DNA of 40,766 bases from an uncultured Ruminiclostridium sp. Its GTDB lineage: Bacteria > Bacillota > Clostridia > Oscillospirales > Acutalibacteraceae. Position numbers and translations under genes: made by a program. Where the stretch lies: positions 1-40,766 of the forward strand of contig CABUCM010000025.1 in NCBI GenBank assembly GCA_902490005.1. The letters run 5' to 3'. Shown here piece by piece: positions 15,112 through 24,204 of this stretch; positions within the stretch are counted from its first letter, which is position 1, and each line of letters opens with the position of its first letter. The notes below the pieces were generated by a model, which did not search any database, was not told the DNA's origin, and saw nothing but the letters and a program-made list of their open reading frames with translations.

Positions 15112-16052
15112 GCCTCACGCTAGGGATCGATACCAGCAATTACACCACGTCTTTGGCGCTTTACGACACGGATTCCCATGAAATCCGGCAGGAAAAATTG
15201 CTGCTGCCGGTTAAACCGGGAGAAAAGGGCCTGCGGCAGAGCGACGCGGTGTTTCACCATGTCCAGCAGCTGCCCCAGTTAATGGACAGGTTGTGGCAGG
15301 CCGGCGGCAAAGAATCCCTTTGCGCCATTGGGGCCTCAGCCCGGCCCAGAGATATTCAAGGCTCTTATATGCCCTGTTTTACCGTGGGGTTAACCTGCGG
15401 CAAGCTGTTAAGCAAGGCTTTAGATGCGCCCTTATATACCTTTTCCCATCAGGCGGGGCATATCGCGGCGGCGCTTTATTCCTCAAAAAGCCTTTCTCTT
15501 TTGGACAAGCCTTTTCTGGCGTTTCATGTGTCCGGCGGCACCACGGAGGCGCTTGTGGTTTCTCCCGACCCGCAGCGGATTTTCTCCTGCCAATTGGCGG
15601 CGAAAACCTTGGACCTGAACGCCGGCCAGCTCATCGACCGAGTGGGAGTGATGCTGGGGCTTAGTTTTCCCGCTGGCCCGGCCTTGGAACAGCTGGCTTT
15701 CGCCTGCAAAGAGGAAAGATTTAAAGGAATCAAACCCGCGATGAAGGGAGCGGACTGCTGCCTGTCCGGGGGAGAGAATCTGTGCAGAAAGCTGATGCAG
15801 GAGGGGAGTGATCCTTCCTATGTCGCAGCTTTTTGTCTTGAATATGTGAAAAAGGCGCTGGACCAGATGTGCTCCCATTTATTAGGGCAATATGGGCAAG
15901 TGCCGGTGGTATTTGCCGGCGGAGTCATGTCCAATTCTATTTTGAGAAAATACTTTACAGAACGATATCAGGCGGTATTTGCCGAACCGCCATTCTCCGC
16001 GGATAACGCCGCGGGAATCAGCGTTCTGACGGCAATAAAGGCGGGGTTATGA
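15108..16052 (+). CDS. TsaD/Kae1-like (Gcp family) paralogue
   Basis: The 314-residue ASKHA-fold protein is related to TsaD, the threonylcarbamoyl transferase of tRNA t6A synthesis. It has the N-terminal phosphate motif GIDTSNYTTSLAL, the metal-binding pair in HQAGH (H114 and H118, HLEGH in TsaD), FHVSGGTTEALV, and the third metal-ligand region ADNAAGIS (D299) after FAGGVMSNSILR. It differs from true TsaD in the HQAGH variant, in overall shortness and in its place inside the nusB-xseA operon, which is a known clostridial context for a second copy. The metal site looks intact, so it is probably active on something. Whether it replaces or supplements canonical TsaD needs the rest of the genome. 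ATGA overlaps join it to nusB and xseA. Confidence 0.85.
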   Translation: MSLTLGIDTSNYTTSLALYDTDSHEIRQEKLLLPVKPGEKGLRQSDAVFHHVQQLPQLMDRLWQAGGKESLCAIGASARPRDIQGSYMPCFTVGLTCGKLLSKALDAPLYTFSHQAGHIAAALYSSKSLSLLDKPFLAFHVSGGTTEALVVSPDPQRIFSCQLAAKTLDLNAGQLIDRVGVMLGLSFPAGPALEQLAFACKEERFKGIKPAMKGADCCLSGGENLCRKLMQEGSDPSYVAAFCLEYVKKALDQMCSHLLGQYGQVPVVFAGGVMSNSILRKYFTERYQAVFAEPPFSADNAAGISVLTAIKAGL

Positions 16053-17287
16053 TGAATCAGGTTATTACGGTTTCACAGCTGAATTTTTACATTAAATCCC
16101 TGCTGGATGGGAACGATACCCTAAAACAGGTGTTTTTAACCGGCGAAATTTCTAATTTTACCGATCACTACCGCTCCGGGCATTTTTACTTTTCCTTAAA
16201 GGATGAAAAAAGCGTCGTCAAATGCGTTATGTTTTCCCGGTATTCCAGCCGGGTCCGGTTTCACCCGGAGGATGGCATGAAGGTGCTGGTGCGGGGCGCT
16301 GTATCGGTGTACGAGGCTTCCGGTCAATACCAGCTGTATGTGGAAGACATGCGGCCCGAGGGGATCGGCGCTTTAAATTTGGCCTATGAGCAGCTTAAGC
16401 AGAAGCTGGAAAAAGAGGGGCTTTTTTCTCCTTTGAAAAAACGGCCGATTCCGCCTTTTCCCAATCGGGTGGGCGTGATTACCTCCCCTACCGGGGCCGC
16501 TGTGCGGGATATTGAGAGCATCCTAGGCCGGCGCGACCCGGCGGCGGAGATTGTTTTTTGTCCTGTTTTGGTACAGGGAGAGGAAGCGCCGGGGCAATTG
16601 ATCGATGCGGTGCGGAGAATGAACCGGATACCGGATGTCGATGTACTGATTATCGGCCGGGGCGGCGGTTCTTTGGAGGATTTGTGGGCTTTTAACGACG
16701 AGGGGCTAGCGCGGGCTATTGCTGATTCCCGTATTCCCGTCATTTCGGCGGTAGGCCATGAAACAGATTTTACCATCTGCGATTTTGCCGCGGACCTTCG
16801 GGCGCCCACGCCCTCTGCCGCCGCGGAACTGGCGGTGCCGGATATCAGGGAATATGAAGAATACTTCCGGCATACCCGCCGGAAGTTAGAACAGCTTATG
16901 TTGTCCAGAGTCGCGGCGGAAAAGTCCCGTATGATTACCGCTGCACAAAATCCGGTATTGAGTTCGCCTCTTCATTTTATTGAGCGGCGGCGGATTTTGT
17001 TAGATACGGTTTCTAACAGGCTGAATCAAGGTTTTGCCTTGCGGGTGTCCCGGGAAAAAAACCGGTTCTCCATGCTCAGCGGCAAGCTGGATGCGTTAAG
17101 CCCTTTTCGTGTGCTGGGAAGAGGCTATTCCCTCACCTTAAAGGAAGGGAATGTTGTAAAAACGATCAGACAGTTGGAGAAAAACGATCAGGTTACCATA
17201 AAACTGCTGGACGGCGAGGCCCAATGCCAAGTTTTGGGCCTGCGGCCGGAGAAAAAGGAGGAAACCTATGAAAAAGCCAAGCTATGA
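16049..17287 (+). CDS. xseA: Exodeoxyribonuclease VII large subunit
   Basis: The 412 residues hold an N-terminal OB-fold (ITVSQLNFYIKSLLDGNDTLKQVFLTGEISNF) followed by the catalytic XseA domain with the signatures RVGVITSPTGAAVRDI, IIGRGGGSLEDLWAFND and SAVGHETDFTICDFAADLRAPTPSAAAE. A coiled-coil region precedes the C-terminal RGYSLTLKEGNVVKT motif. With XseB it degrades single-stranded DNA. It starts in an ATGATG overlapping the previous stop and overlaps xseB by 20 bases. Confidence 0.97.
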   Translation: MMNQVITVSQLNFYIKSLLDGNDTLKQVFLTGEISNFTDHYRSGHFYFSLKDEKSVVKCVMFSRYSSRVRFHPEDGMKVLVRGAVSVYEASGQYQLYVEDMRPEGIGALNLAYEQLKQKLEKEGLFSPLKKRPIPPFPNRVGVITSPTGAAVRDIESILGRRDPAAEIVFCPVLVQGEEAPGQLIDAVRRMNRIPDVDVLIIGRGGGSLEDLWAFNDEGLARAIADSRIPVISAVGHETDFTICDFAADLRAPTPSAAAELAVPDIREYEEYFRHTRRKLEQLMLSRVAAEKSRMITAAQNPVLSSPLHFIERRRILLDTVSNRLNQGFALRVSREKNRFSMLSGKLDALSPFRVLGRGYSLTLKEGNVVKTIRQLEKNDQVTIKLLDGEAQCQVLGLRPEKKEETYEKAKL

Positions 17288-17474
17288 AGCTTCCATTCAG
17301 GAATTAGAGGAAATTGTCGCCAAGCTGGAAAATGGAGAAGAATCTTTGGAGGAGTCACTGAAGCTGTTTGAAAAGGGGACCAAGCTGGCTTCCTCTTGCT
17401 ACCAGACACTGGAAAAAGCGGAACAAAAAATCACGGAGCTTTCTGCCTTAGAGGAAGAAGCGCAAAATAAATAA
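17268..17474 (+). CDS. xseB: Exodeoxyribonuclease VII small subunit
   Basis: The 68 residues are typical of XseB: SYEASIQELEEIVAKLENGEESLEESLKLFEKGTKLASSCYQTLEKAEQKI, a helical hairpin that binds XseA. AGGAGG precedes the ATG within the xseA end, so the two subunits are translationally linked. Confidence 0.96.
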   Translation: MKKPSYEASIQELEEIVAKLENGEESLEESLKLFEKGTKLASSCYQTLEKAEQKITELSALEEEAQNK

Positions 17475-17500
17475 AAGCTGATAATTTAGGGAGACTGACC

Positions 17501-18376
17501 ATGAAAAACAACTATTTACCAATGATTGAGGAGGCGTTGTCCTCTTATCTTCCGTCGAAGGACTGTCTTCAAAAGGACGTGGTAGCGGCCATGGAATACA
17601 GCCTGATGGCAGGAGGAAAGCGGATCCGCCCAACGCTGACGCTGGAATTTTGCAGGATCTGCGGCGGCGATGTCCAGGCGGCGCTGCCCTTTGCCTGCGC
17701 CGTGGAAATGATTCATTCCTACTCCTTAATTCACGATGACCTTCCCTGCATGGACGACAGCGATCTCAGGCGTGGAAGGCCCTCTAATCACATTCAATTT
17801 GGTGAGGATATCGCTCTTTTAGCGGGGGACGGCCTGCTGACCCTGGCGTTTGAAACCGCGTTGGCTCCTGAAAACATGGAGCTGGCAGGACCTCAAAAGG
17901 GGGCGGAGGCCGCTTATTTATTAGCGAAAGCCGCCGGCGCGGAAGGGATGGTAGGGGGACAGGTCATTGACCTGCAGCATGAAAACCAGCACGCGCCCAT
18001 TGAAACCTTAATAGAAATGGACCGGAAGAAAACCGGCGCGCTGATTCAGGCGGCGGTACAGATGGGCTGTGCGGTTGCCGGAGCGAACCCAGCGCAGAGA
18101 GAGGCCGCAAAGCAGTATGCGTCGTGTATCGGTCTGGCGTTTCAAATCAGAGATGATATTTTAGATGTGATTTCAGATCCGGAAACCTTGGGGAAGCCGG
18201 TAGGAAGCGACGATAAAAACGAGAAATCCACTTACGTTTCTCTATTGGGAATGGAAAAGGCCCAGCAGCTGGTGGAGGAATTAACACAAAAGGCGGTTGA
18301 GGCTCTGGCTGTATTTTCTGAGAATACTGCCTTTTTGAGAGATTTCGCACTATCTTTGGCAAACCGAGGAAGTTGA
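17501..18376 (+). CDS. ispA: Polyprenyl (farnesyl-type) diphosphate synthase
   Basis: The 291-residue short-chain prenyl synthase has both aspartate-rich motifs: the first, DDLPCMD (D79, D80, D85), has the two-residue insertion and an upstream Tyr (Y74) typical of bacterial farnesyl diphosphate synthases, and the second is RDDILD. GGKRIRP and a KKTGALI motif are also present. It condenses IPP and DMAPP, which are supplied by the MEP pathway enzymes Dxs and IspH also in this window. It follows xseB by 26 bases with a GGGAGAC ribosome site. The chain length of the product (C15 versus C20) is an inference. Confidence 0.94.
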   Translation: MKNNYLPMIEEALSSYLPSKDCLQKDVVAAMEYSLMAGGKRIRPTLTLEFCRICGGDVQAALPFACAVEMIHSYSLIHDDLPCMDDSDLRRGRPSNHIQFGEDIALLAGDGLLTLAFETALAPENMELAGPQKGAEAAYLLAKAAGAEGMVGGQVIDLQHENQHAPIETLIEMDRKKTGALIQAAVQMGCAVAGANPAQREAAKQYASCIGLAFQIRDDILDVISDPETLGKPVGSDDKNEKSTYVSLLGMEKAQQLVEELTQKAVEALAVFSENTAFLRDFALSLANRGS

Positions 18377-18383
18377 GTTTCAA

Positions 18384-18412
18384 TTGCATATTGCCTGTAT
18401 TTGTGGTATAAT
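18384..18412 (+). promoter_or_regulatory. Sigma-A promoter of dxs
   Basis: TTGCAT (18384-18389), 17 bases, then perfect TATAAT (18407-18412), located between the ispA stop and dxs. Confidence 0.7.
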
Positions 18413-18458
18413 TATTCAAATCGAGCCAAGACAACCTGACTAAAAAGGAGGGGATTGC

Positions 18459-20330
18459 TTGGATAACCCATCACTTCTGGAGCAGATGCAGCTGCCGGGA
18501 GACATTAAAGACCTCTCTTTGGAACAGCTTAACGAATTATGCGACGAGATTCGCAATCAGATAATCAATACGGTTTCTAAAAATGGCGGCCATTTGGCTT
18601 CTAATCTAGGCGTTGTAGAATTAACCGTCGCACTTCATTATGTATTTGATCTTCCACAGGATCAAATCGTGTGGGATGTGGGTCACCAATGCTATACTCA
18701 TAAAATTTTAACCGGCCGGCTGGACCAGATCAGTACCATCCGAAAGGAGCACGGCCTTTCCGGCTTTCCCAAGCGCTGCGAAAGCATTTATGATTCCTTT
18801 AACGCAGGGCACAGCAGCACCTCGATCTCGGCGGCTTTTGGCATTGCCAGCGCGAAAAACATCACTGGGGATAACAGCAAAACCATCGCGGTCATCGGAG
18901 ACGGCGCCTTGTCCGGCGGGCTGGCCTATGAGGGCCTGAATAACGCGGGCCGGTTCAAAAAAAATTTCATCGTCATTTTAAATGACAACAACATGTCCAT
19001 TTCCCGCAACGTGGGTTCTATGGCCCGATATTTGGCGGAAATCCGCATGAAGCCGGGCTATATCAGAATCAAGGAACGGGTAGAGACGATTTTAAACCAT
19101 ATCCCTTTGGTGGGAAAACATATTCGCAGTTTTTTGCATTCGTCCAAATCTGCTATAAAAAATATGATCTATAAAAGTACCTTGTTTGAAGATATGGGCT
19201 TCTTATACTATGGCCCGGTAGACGGCCATGATATGAAAAAGCTGATCAGCGTGTTCCGGTTGGCAAAGCAGTCAACCAAACCGATTTTGATACATCTGAA
19301 GACTAAAAAGGGAAAAGGATATTCCTTTGCGGAACAGAATCCCAAGGATTTTCACGGCATTTCCGCTTTTGATATTGAAACCGGAGAGCCGCTTTCCGGT
19401 GGATCAGAAGGCTTTTCCGGCGTGTTCGGTGAAGTGCTTTGCGGTTTTGCCAGAGAGGACCAGCGTATTTGCGCCATCACCGCCGCTATGAAAATGGGGA
19501 CGGGGCTTTCCGAATTTTCCCATCTTTACCGGGAACGTTTTTTTGACGTCGGTATCGCGGAGGGCCATGCCGTCACCTTTGCCGCCGGCTTGGCGGCGGG
19601 GGGGATGCTCCCTGTTTTCGCGGTTTATTCCACCTTTTTACAGCGAGGCTACGATCAAATTATCCACGACGCCGCCATGCAGCATATGAAAGTGGTTCTG
19701 GCCATCGACCGGGCCGGTGTGGTAGGAGAAGACGGTGAAACCCATCAGGGGATTTTTGATACGGCCTTTCTTAATGAAATTCCGGAAGTGACGATCTTTG
19801 CGCCCTCTTATTTCCAGGAAATGAAACCCTGTTTTGAAAAAGCGCTGTATCATTGCTCCGGTGTTGCCGCTGTCCGTTACCCTAGAGGGAAAGAGGGCTA
19901 CCGCCCCGCGAATTTTTTATCTTCCGGCAATGCTTTTGATCTCTACGGGGATCCTGGGGCTGAATTGCTATTGGTTACCTATGGCAGGCTTTTTTCCTGC
20001 GCTTGTCTTGCGAAAGAATCCCTTCACAAGCTTGGAATTGAAATCTGTATTTTAAAGCTGAATCGCATCAAGCCAATAGCGGATGAATGCCTCGCTGCCT
20101 GCGAGGGAAAACGGCATGTGTTTTTCTTTGAAGAGGGAATCCTCAGCGGCGGGATCGGAGAGACGTTTGGGTATCTGCTGCAAAAAAGCCATTACGAGGG
20201 AGAATTTCATCTGACCGCCATCGAGGACGCGTTTGTGCCCCAGGCATCGGTGAAAAGCTCTTTATGCCGCTTCTGCCTGGATGAAAAGGGAATGGAAAAT
20301 ATTATTTATGGAGTAGAAAATCGTGAGTGA
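18459..20330 (+). CDS. dxs: 1-deoxy-D-xylulose-5-phosphate synthase
   Basis: The protein has 623 residues from TTG 18459, behind AAAGGAGGGG. It is the thiamine-diphosphate enzyme that condenses pyruvate and glyceraldehyde 3-phosphate, the first MEP step. The thiamine/Mg motif is VIGDGALSGG (residues ~145-154) with NDNNMSIS downstream. The pyrimidine-binding domain has DVGIAEGHAVTFAAGLA, and YSTFLQRGYDQIIHD with IDRAGVVGEDGETHQG follows. The transketolase C-domain ends the protein. Length and domain order are normal. The first ~12 residues fit the usual N-terminus, supporting the TTG. Confidence 0.97.
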   Translation: MDNPSLLEQMQLPGDIKDLSLEQLNELCDEIRNQIINTVSKNGGHLASNLGVVELTVALHYVFDLPQDQIVWDVGHQCYTHKILTGRLDQISTIRKEHGLSGFPKRCESIYDSFNAGHSSTSISAAFGIASAKNITGDNSKTIAVIGDGALSGGLAYEGLNNAGRFKKNFIVILNDNNMSISRNVGSMARYLAEIRMKPGYIRIKERVETILNHIPLVGKHIRSFLHSSKSAIKNMIYKSTLFEDMGFLYYGPVDGHDMKKLISVFRLAKQSTKPILIHLKTKKGKGYSFAEQNPKDFHGISAFDIETGEPLSGGSEGFSGVFGEVLCGFAREDQRICAITAAMKMGTGLSEFSHLYRERFFDVGIAEGHAVTFAAGLAAGGMLPVFAVYSTFLQRGYDQIIHDAAMQHMKVVLAIDRAGVVGEDGETHQGIFDTAFLNEIPEVTIFAPSYFQEMKPCFEKALYHCSGVAAVRYPRGKEGYRPANFLSSGNAFDLYGDPGAELLLVTYGRLFSCACLAKESLHKLGIEICILKLNRIKPIADECLAACEGKRHVFFFEEGILSGGIGETFGYLLQKSHYEGEFHLTAIEDAFVPQASVKSSLCRFCLDEKGMENIIYGVENRE

Positions 20331-21132
20331 AAAAAAACGGTTGGATCAATTGCTGGTAGACAGGGGTTTGGCTCCCAGCCGGGAAAAAGCTAAGGCGTTA
20401 ATTATGGCAGGACAGGTTTATGTTCATAATCAGAAATCGGATAAACCGGGTACCGCTTATTCTCCAGAGGTACCGGTGGAGGTCCGCGGCCCGGTTCTGG
20501 CCTATGTGAGCCGGGGCGGGCTGAAGCTGGAAAAGGCTATGCGGTCGTTTCCCATCACCTTACAGGATAAAACCGCCATGGACATTGGCGCCTCCACCGG
20601 CGGGTTCACGGACTGTATGCTGCAAAATGGCGCGAAAAAAGTTTATGCCGTGGACGTAGGCTACGGGCAATTGGCCTGGAAGCTGAGAACCGACCCACGC
20701 GTGGTGAATTTGGAGCGGACCAATATCCGTTACGTCACCCAAGAGCAGATTCCTGATCCCATTGATTTCATCAGTGTGGATGTGTCTTTTATCTCATTAA
20801 AATTAGTTCTGCCTGTAGCGAAAACTTTCATGAGAACCGGCGCCCAGGCGGTTTGCCTGATTAAGCCTCAATTTGAGGCGGGCCGTGAAAAGGTAGGAAA
20901 AAAGGGCGTGGTTCGGGATCCGCTGGTACATATTGAAGTGATTGAAACGGTATGCGCTATGATCCAAGAAAACGGATTCACCCTGTTGGGATTAGATTAT
21001 TCCCCTGTAAAGGGGCCGGAGGGAAATATTGAATATCTGGCGTATTTACAAAACACGCCTAATGAAACCAATGCTCATTCTTTTGATATTCCCGCTTTGG
21101 TCGCCGCTTCCCATCAAGAGCTGAAAGTATAG
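20323..21132 (+). CDS. tlyA: TlyA-family rRNA 2'-O-methyltransferase (S4 + FtsJ-like)
   Basis: The 269 residues start at GTG 20323, overlapping dxs by eight bases. Residues 1-~65 form an S4 RNA-binding domain (KRLDQLLVDRGLAPSREKAKALIMAGQVYV). The rest is an FtsJ-type SAM methyltransferase with motif I AMDIGASTGGFTDCMLQNGA and the residues VDVGYGQLAWKLR, SVDVSFISLKLVLP and LIKPQFEAGREKVGKKGVVRDP. In mycobacteria TlyA methylates 16S and 23S rRNA cytidines, and older annotation calls it hemolysin. The position between dxs and nadK is the standard clostridial arrangement. Confidence 0.94.
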   Translation: MSEKKRLDQLLVDRGLAPSREKAKALIMAGQVYVHNQKSDKPGTAYSPEVPVEVRGPVLAYVSRGGLKLEKAMRSFPITLQDKTAMDIGASTGGFTDCMLQNGAKKVYAVDVGYGQLAWKLRTDPRVVNLERTNIRYVTQEQIPDPIDFISVDVSFISLKLVLPVAKTFMRTGAQAVCLIKPQFEAGREKVGKKGVVRDPLVHIEVIETVCAMIQENGFTLLGLDYSPVKGPEGNIEYLAYLQNTPNETNAHSFDIPALVAASHQELKV

Positions 21133-21141
21133 GTGATTCCC

Positions 21142-22002
21142 ATGAAAATTGCGTTGATGCCTAATTTGAGCAAACAAAACGCGCATGCGTACACGGTTCG
21201 TATTATAAAACATCTATTACAATTAAAATGTGAGATTTTTCTATATGATAAATATCAGGATTACTTCAATTTTGAGGAAATCCGCTTTTTTAAAGATTTT
21301 TATGAAATGATCTTGGCCTGCGACACGGTGATTACCATCGGCGGGGACGGCACGATTATCCACGCGTCAAAACATGCCGCCGCCGCGGGGAAGCCTATTT
21401 TAGGTATCAATTTAGGAAGGATCGGGTTTGTCGCGGGACTGGAGATCGATGAACTAGATAAGCTGAAGCATTTGATTTCAGGGGACTATAGAATTGAAAA
21501 ACGGATGATGCTGAAGGTCACCGTCCATACCGGAGAGGTTTCTCAGGAGATTTACGCCTTGAATGACGCGGTGGTTTCCAGGGGGTCTCTTTCCAGAATG
21601 GTGGATTTAAGCGTTTCTTATACCGGGAATAAGGTGACCCAATACCGGGCGGATGGCTTGATTGTTTCCACGCCTACCGGTTCCACCGCTTATTCTCTTT
21701 CCGCAGGGGGGCCAGTGATTGAACCGGAAATGCGCTGTATGGTCCTGACTCCCATTTGTGCCCATTCGCTTTTTTCCCGGTCTGTAATTTTCGGCCCTAA
21801 TGAAAAGCTTTCCATTTCCGCCGCTACCAGAGACGGGGAGGGAAACGCTTATCTAACTGTGGATGGAGAAACCTCGGTTTTACTCCAGGAGGAGGATGTG
21901 ATCGATATTTTGCCTGCGGATATCAGTGTGCAATTGATCAAGCTGAAAAACAAAGGGTTTTATGAAATTTTAAATGAAAAGCTTTCTGAGAGGAGAATTT
22001 AA
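21142..22002 (+). CDS. nadK: NAD kinase
   Basis: The protein has 286 residues from ATG 21142. A GTG three codons upstream at 21133 is also possible, but AGGTGA overlapping the tlyA stop is correctly spaced for the ATG. The GGDGT motif at residues 67-71, the NDAVVSRG segment, the YRADGLIVSTPTGSTAYSLSAGGP segment and PICAHSLFSRS are all diagnostic. It makes NADP+ from NAD+ and ATP. It lies in the tight dxs-tlyA-nadK-argR-recN run. Confidence 0.97.
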   Translation: MKIALMPNLSKQNAHAYTVRIIKHLLQLKCEIFLYDKYQDYFNFEEIRFFKDFYEMILACDTVITIGGDGTIIHASKHAAAAGKPILGINLGRIGFVAGLEIDELDKLKHLISGDYRIEKRMMLKVTVHTGEVSQEIYALNDAVVSRGSLSRMVDLSVSYTGNKVTQYRADGLIVSTPTGSTAYSLSAGGPVIEPEMRCMVLTPICAHSLFSRSVIFGPNEKLSISAATRDGEGNAYLTVDGETSVLLQEEDVIDILPADISVQLIKLKNKGFYEILNEKLSERRI

Positions 22003-22005
22003 TTC

Positions 22006-22458
22006 ATGAAGACGAGGAGACACTCGAAAATTTTAGAATTGATTCAGCAATATAACATCGATACCCAGGAAGAGCTTTTAAAGCTTCTTCGGGCGGAAGG
22101 CTATGACGTGACCCAAGCGACGGTTTCCAGGGATATTAAAGAGCTGCGGCTGGTAAAAACGCTGGCCAGCGACGGAAAATATAAATATTCCACTGGAAAA
22201 AGCGAGTCCTCTGATATCTCGTTAAAATTTTTCTCTTTATTCGCGGATTCTGTGTTAAGCGTGGAGTTCGCGGGGAATATGGTGGCGCTGAAGTGCATGA
22301 CCGGCATGGCGCAGGCGGTCTGCGCCGTGATGGATTCTATGCAGTGGGATGGCGTGGTGGCTACCTTGGCGGGGGACGATACCATCTTTATTTTGGTCCG
22401 GAATGAAGCCGCCGCCATCAATCTGGTTACTGAATTGAAAAAACTGATGAAGTCTTAA
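22006..22458 (+). CDS. argR: Arginine repressor ArgR
   Basis: The 150-residue regulator has an N-terminal winged helix (RHSKILELIQQYNIDTQEELLKLLRAEGYDVTQATVSRDIKELRLVK) and a C-terminal hexamerisation and arginine-binding domain with the AGDDTIFILVRN motif. GAGGAG precedes the ATG by about ten bases, and the nadK stop is three bases away. It controls arginine metabolism genes elsewhere. No arginine biosynthesis gene is in this window. Confidence 0.96.
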   Translation: MKTRRHSKILELIQQYNIDTQEELLKLLRAEGYDVTQATVSRDIKELRLVKTLASDGKYKYSTGKSESSDISLKFFSLFADSVLSVEFAGNMVALKCMTGMAQAVCAVMDSMQWDGVVATLAGDDTIFILVRNEAAAINLVTELKKLMKS

Positions 22459-22482
22459 TGGAATCAAAATGAGGTGAGGGCC

Positions 22483-24168
22483 GTGCTTTCCCAGCTTTAT
22501 ATTGAAAATATCGCCGTTATCGAACGGGTTACCATAGATTTTTCAGAACAGCTTAATGTGCTGACCGGCGAAACCGGCGCGGGAAAATCTATTCTTATCG
22601 ACGCGATCAATGCTATTTTAGGTCAGAGAACCTCTCACGATTTGATCCGCACCGGAGCATCCTCGGCGATGGTAAGCGCTTTGTTTACTGAAATTTCCGA
22701 AGAAACCGGGCGGGTGCTGGAAGCTCTTGGCTTTTCCCCGGAAGAGGACGGCAGCCTTTTGCTTCAGCGGGAGATCAGCGCTTCTGGAAAAGGCGGCTGC
22801 CGGGTAAACGGCCGGCCGGCCACGGTTTCTGTATTAAAAGAAATAGGAAACACGCTGATCTCGATCCATGGGCAAAATGAAAATTATGAGCTTTTGAACG
22901 CCGACGTTCCTATTCAGTATTTGGATGATATGGGCAGGCTTTCCCCTCAGTTAGAAGAATACCGCCGGGCCTATTACGGGTTAAAGCAGCGAAAAAAAGA
23001 GATGGATGCCCTCTCTCTAGACGAGTCTCAAAAAGCGCGGCAGATTGATCTGCTAACCTATCAGCTTCAGGAGCTGGAGGCCGCAAATTTGCAGCGGGGA
23101 GAGCTAGAGGAGCTGACAAATAAAAGGACGCTATTTCAAAACAGCGAAAAGATCGCCTTGGCCTTCCAAGAGGCAAAAGAGGCCGTCACCGGCGATGAAA
23201 ACTATTCCGGCGCCTTACAGGCTTTGCAGACGGCGGCGGACGCCCTCCAGGAGGTCGTGCCCTATTTCAAAGATTTGCAATCGCTTTCAGAGAGGATGTC
23301 CGCGCTTACCTATGAGTTGGACGATTGTGCGGAAGAATTGCGGGAATACGCGTCACAAATCGAGTATGATCCCGCGGAGCTGGAAACGATTGAAGAACGT
23401 TTGGACTTATATTATAAGTTGATGCGGAAATATGGCGGCTCTGAAGAGGAGCTTTTCAACTATTACGAAAAGGCACAGGCTGATTTAGAGGCTGTGACCC
23501 TTTCTGACGAGCGGCTTCAAAGCCTGCGGCAGGAATACCAGAAAGCGGAAAAGCAGGCGCAGAAGCTTGCCCAGGCGTTATCAGAGGCCAGAAAGAAAGC
23601 GGCGAAAACCTTTGTGGAGCGTATCAAGACGGAGCTTTCCTTTTTGGATATGCCTGGAATACGGTTTTTGGTACGCCAGTCGGTATGCGATTTGAACCGC
23701 TATGGCTGTGATGAGATTCAATTTTTAATTTCCACCAATCCAGGAGAGCCTCCCAAGCCTTTATCAAAAATCGCATCCGGCGGCGAGCTTTCCCGGATTA
23801 TGCTGGCGGTAAAGACGGTTCTTTCTGACAGCAGCGTGGGAAAGACCTTGATTTTCGATGAAATCGATACGGGGATCAGTGGAAGCGCCGCGCAAAAGGT
23901 CGGCTTAAAGCTAAAGGAAGCGGCGGCGAACCGTCAAGTGCTTTGCGTCACCCATTCGGCACAAATCGCCGCGCTGGGTGGCCATCACCTCCTGATCAAA
24001 AAAGAGGTTCGGGATGGGAGGACCTTCACGGAGGTCCATCCTTTGGATTTTGAAGGCAGAAAGCGGGAGCTGGCCCGGATGATCAGCGGGGTCAAGGTAA
24101 CGGAATTAACCCTGAAAAGCGCGGAAGAAATGCTTTCTTTGGCAGGGGTTTCCGCTGAAAAGCCTTGA
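22483..24168 (+). CDS. recN: DNA repair protein RecN
   Basis: The protein has 561 residues from GTG 22483, with GAGGTGA upstream. The open frame begins nine bases earlier at 22474 inside that ribosome site, and the family N-terminus (LSQLYIENIAVIERV) favours 22483. It is an SMC-like ATPase for double-strand break repair: Walker A TGETGAGKSIL near residue 31, Q-loop LLLQREIS, coiled-coil arms (~145-370), the ABC signature SGGELSRIMLAVK and Walker B LIFDEIDTGISG. It is the last gene of its operon. The next promoter's -35 overlaps its stop codon. Confidence 0.97.
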   Translation: MLSQLYIENIAVIERVTIDFSEQLNVLTGETGAGKSILIDAINAILGQRTSHDLIRTGASSAMVSALFTEISEETGRVLEALGFSPEEDGSLLLQREISASGKGGCRVNGRPATVSVLKEIGNTLISIHGQNENYELLNADVPIQYLDDMGRLSPQLEEYRRAYYGLKQRKKEMDALSLDESQKARQIDLLTYQLQELEAANLQRGELEELTNKRTLFQNSEKIALAFQEAKEAVTGDENYSGALQALQTAADALQEVVPYFKDLQSLSERMSALTYELDDCAEELREYASQIEYDPAELETIEERLDLYYKLMRKYGGSEEELFNYYEKAQADLEAVTLSDERLQSLRQEYQKAEKQAQKLAQALSEARKKAAKTFVERIKTELSFLDMPGIRFLVRQSVCDLNRYGCDEIQFLISTNPGEPPKPLSKIASGGELSRIMLAVKTVLSDSSVGKTLIFDEIDTGISGSAAQKVGLKLKEAAANRQVLCVTHSAQIAALGGHHLLIKKEVRDGRTFTEVHPLDFEGRKRELARMISGVKVTELTLKSAEEMLSLAGVSAEKP

Positions 24169-24193
24169 CAAATGGATTTTCTTTGACTATAAT
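24165..24193 (+). promoter_or_regulatory. Consensus sigma-A promoter for the tyrS T-box transcript
   Basis: TTGACA (24165-24170) and TATAAT (24188-24193) match consensus exactly with a 17-base spacer. The -35 hexamer contains the recN stop codon. Confidence 0.9.
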
Positions 24194-24204
24194 TCACATA
24201 ACGG

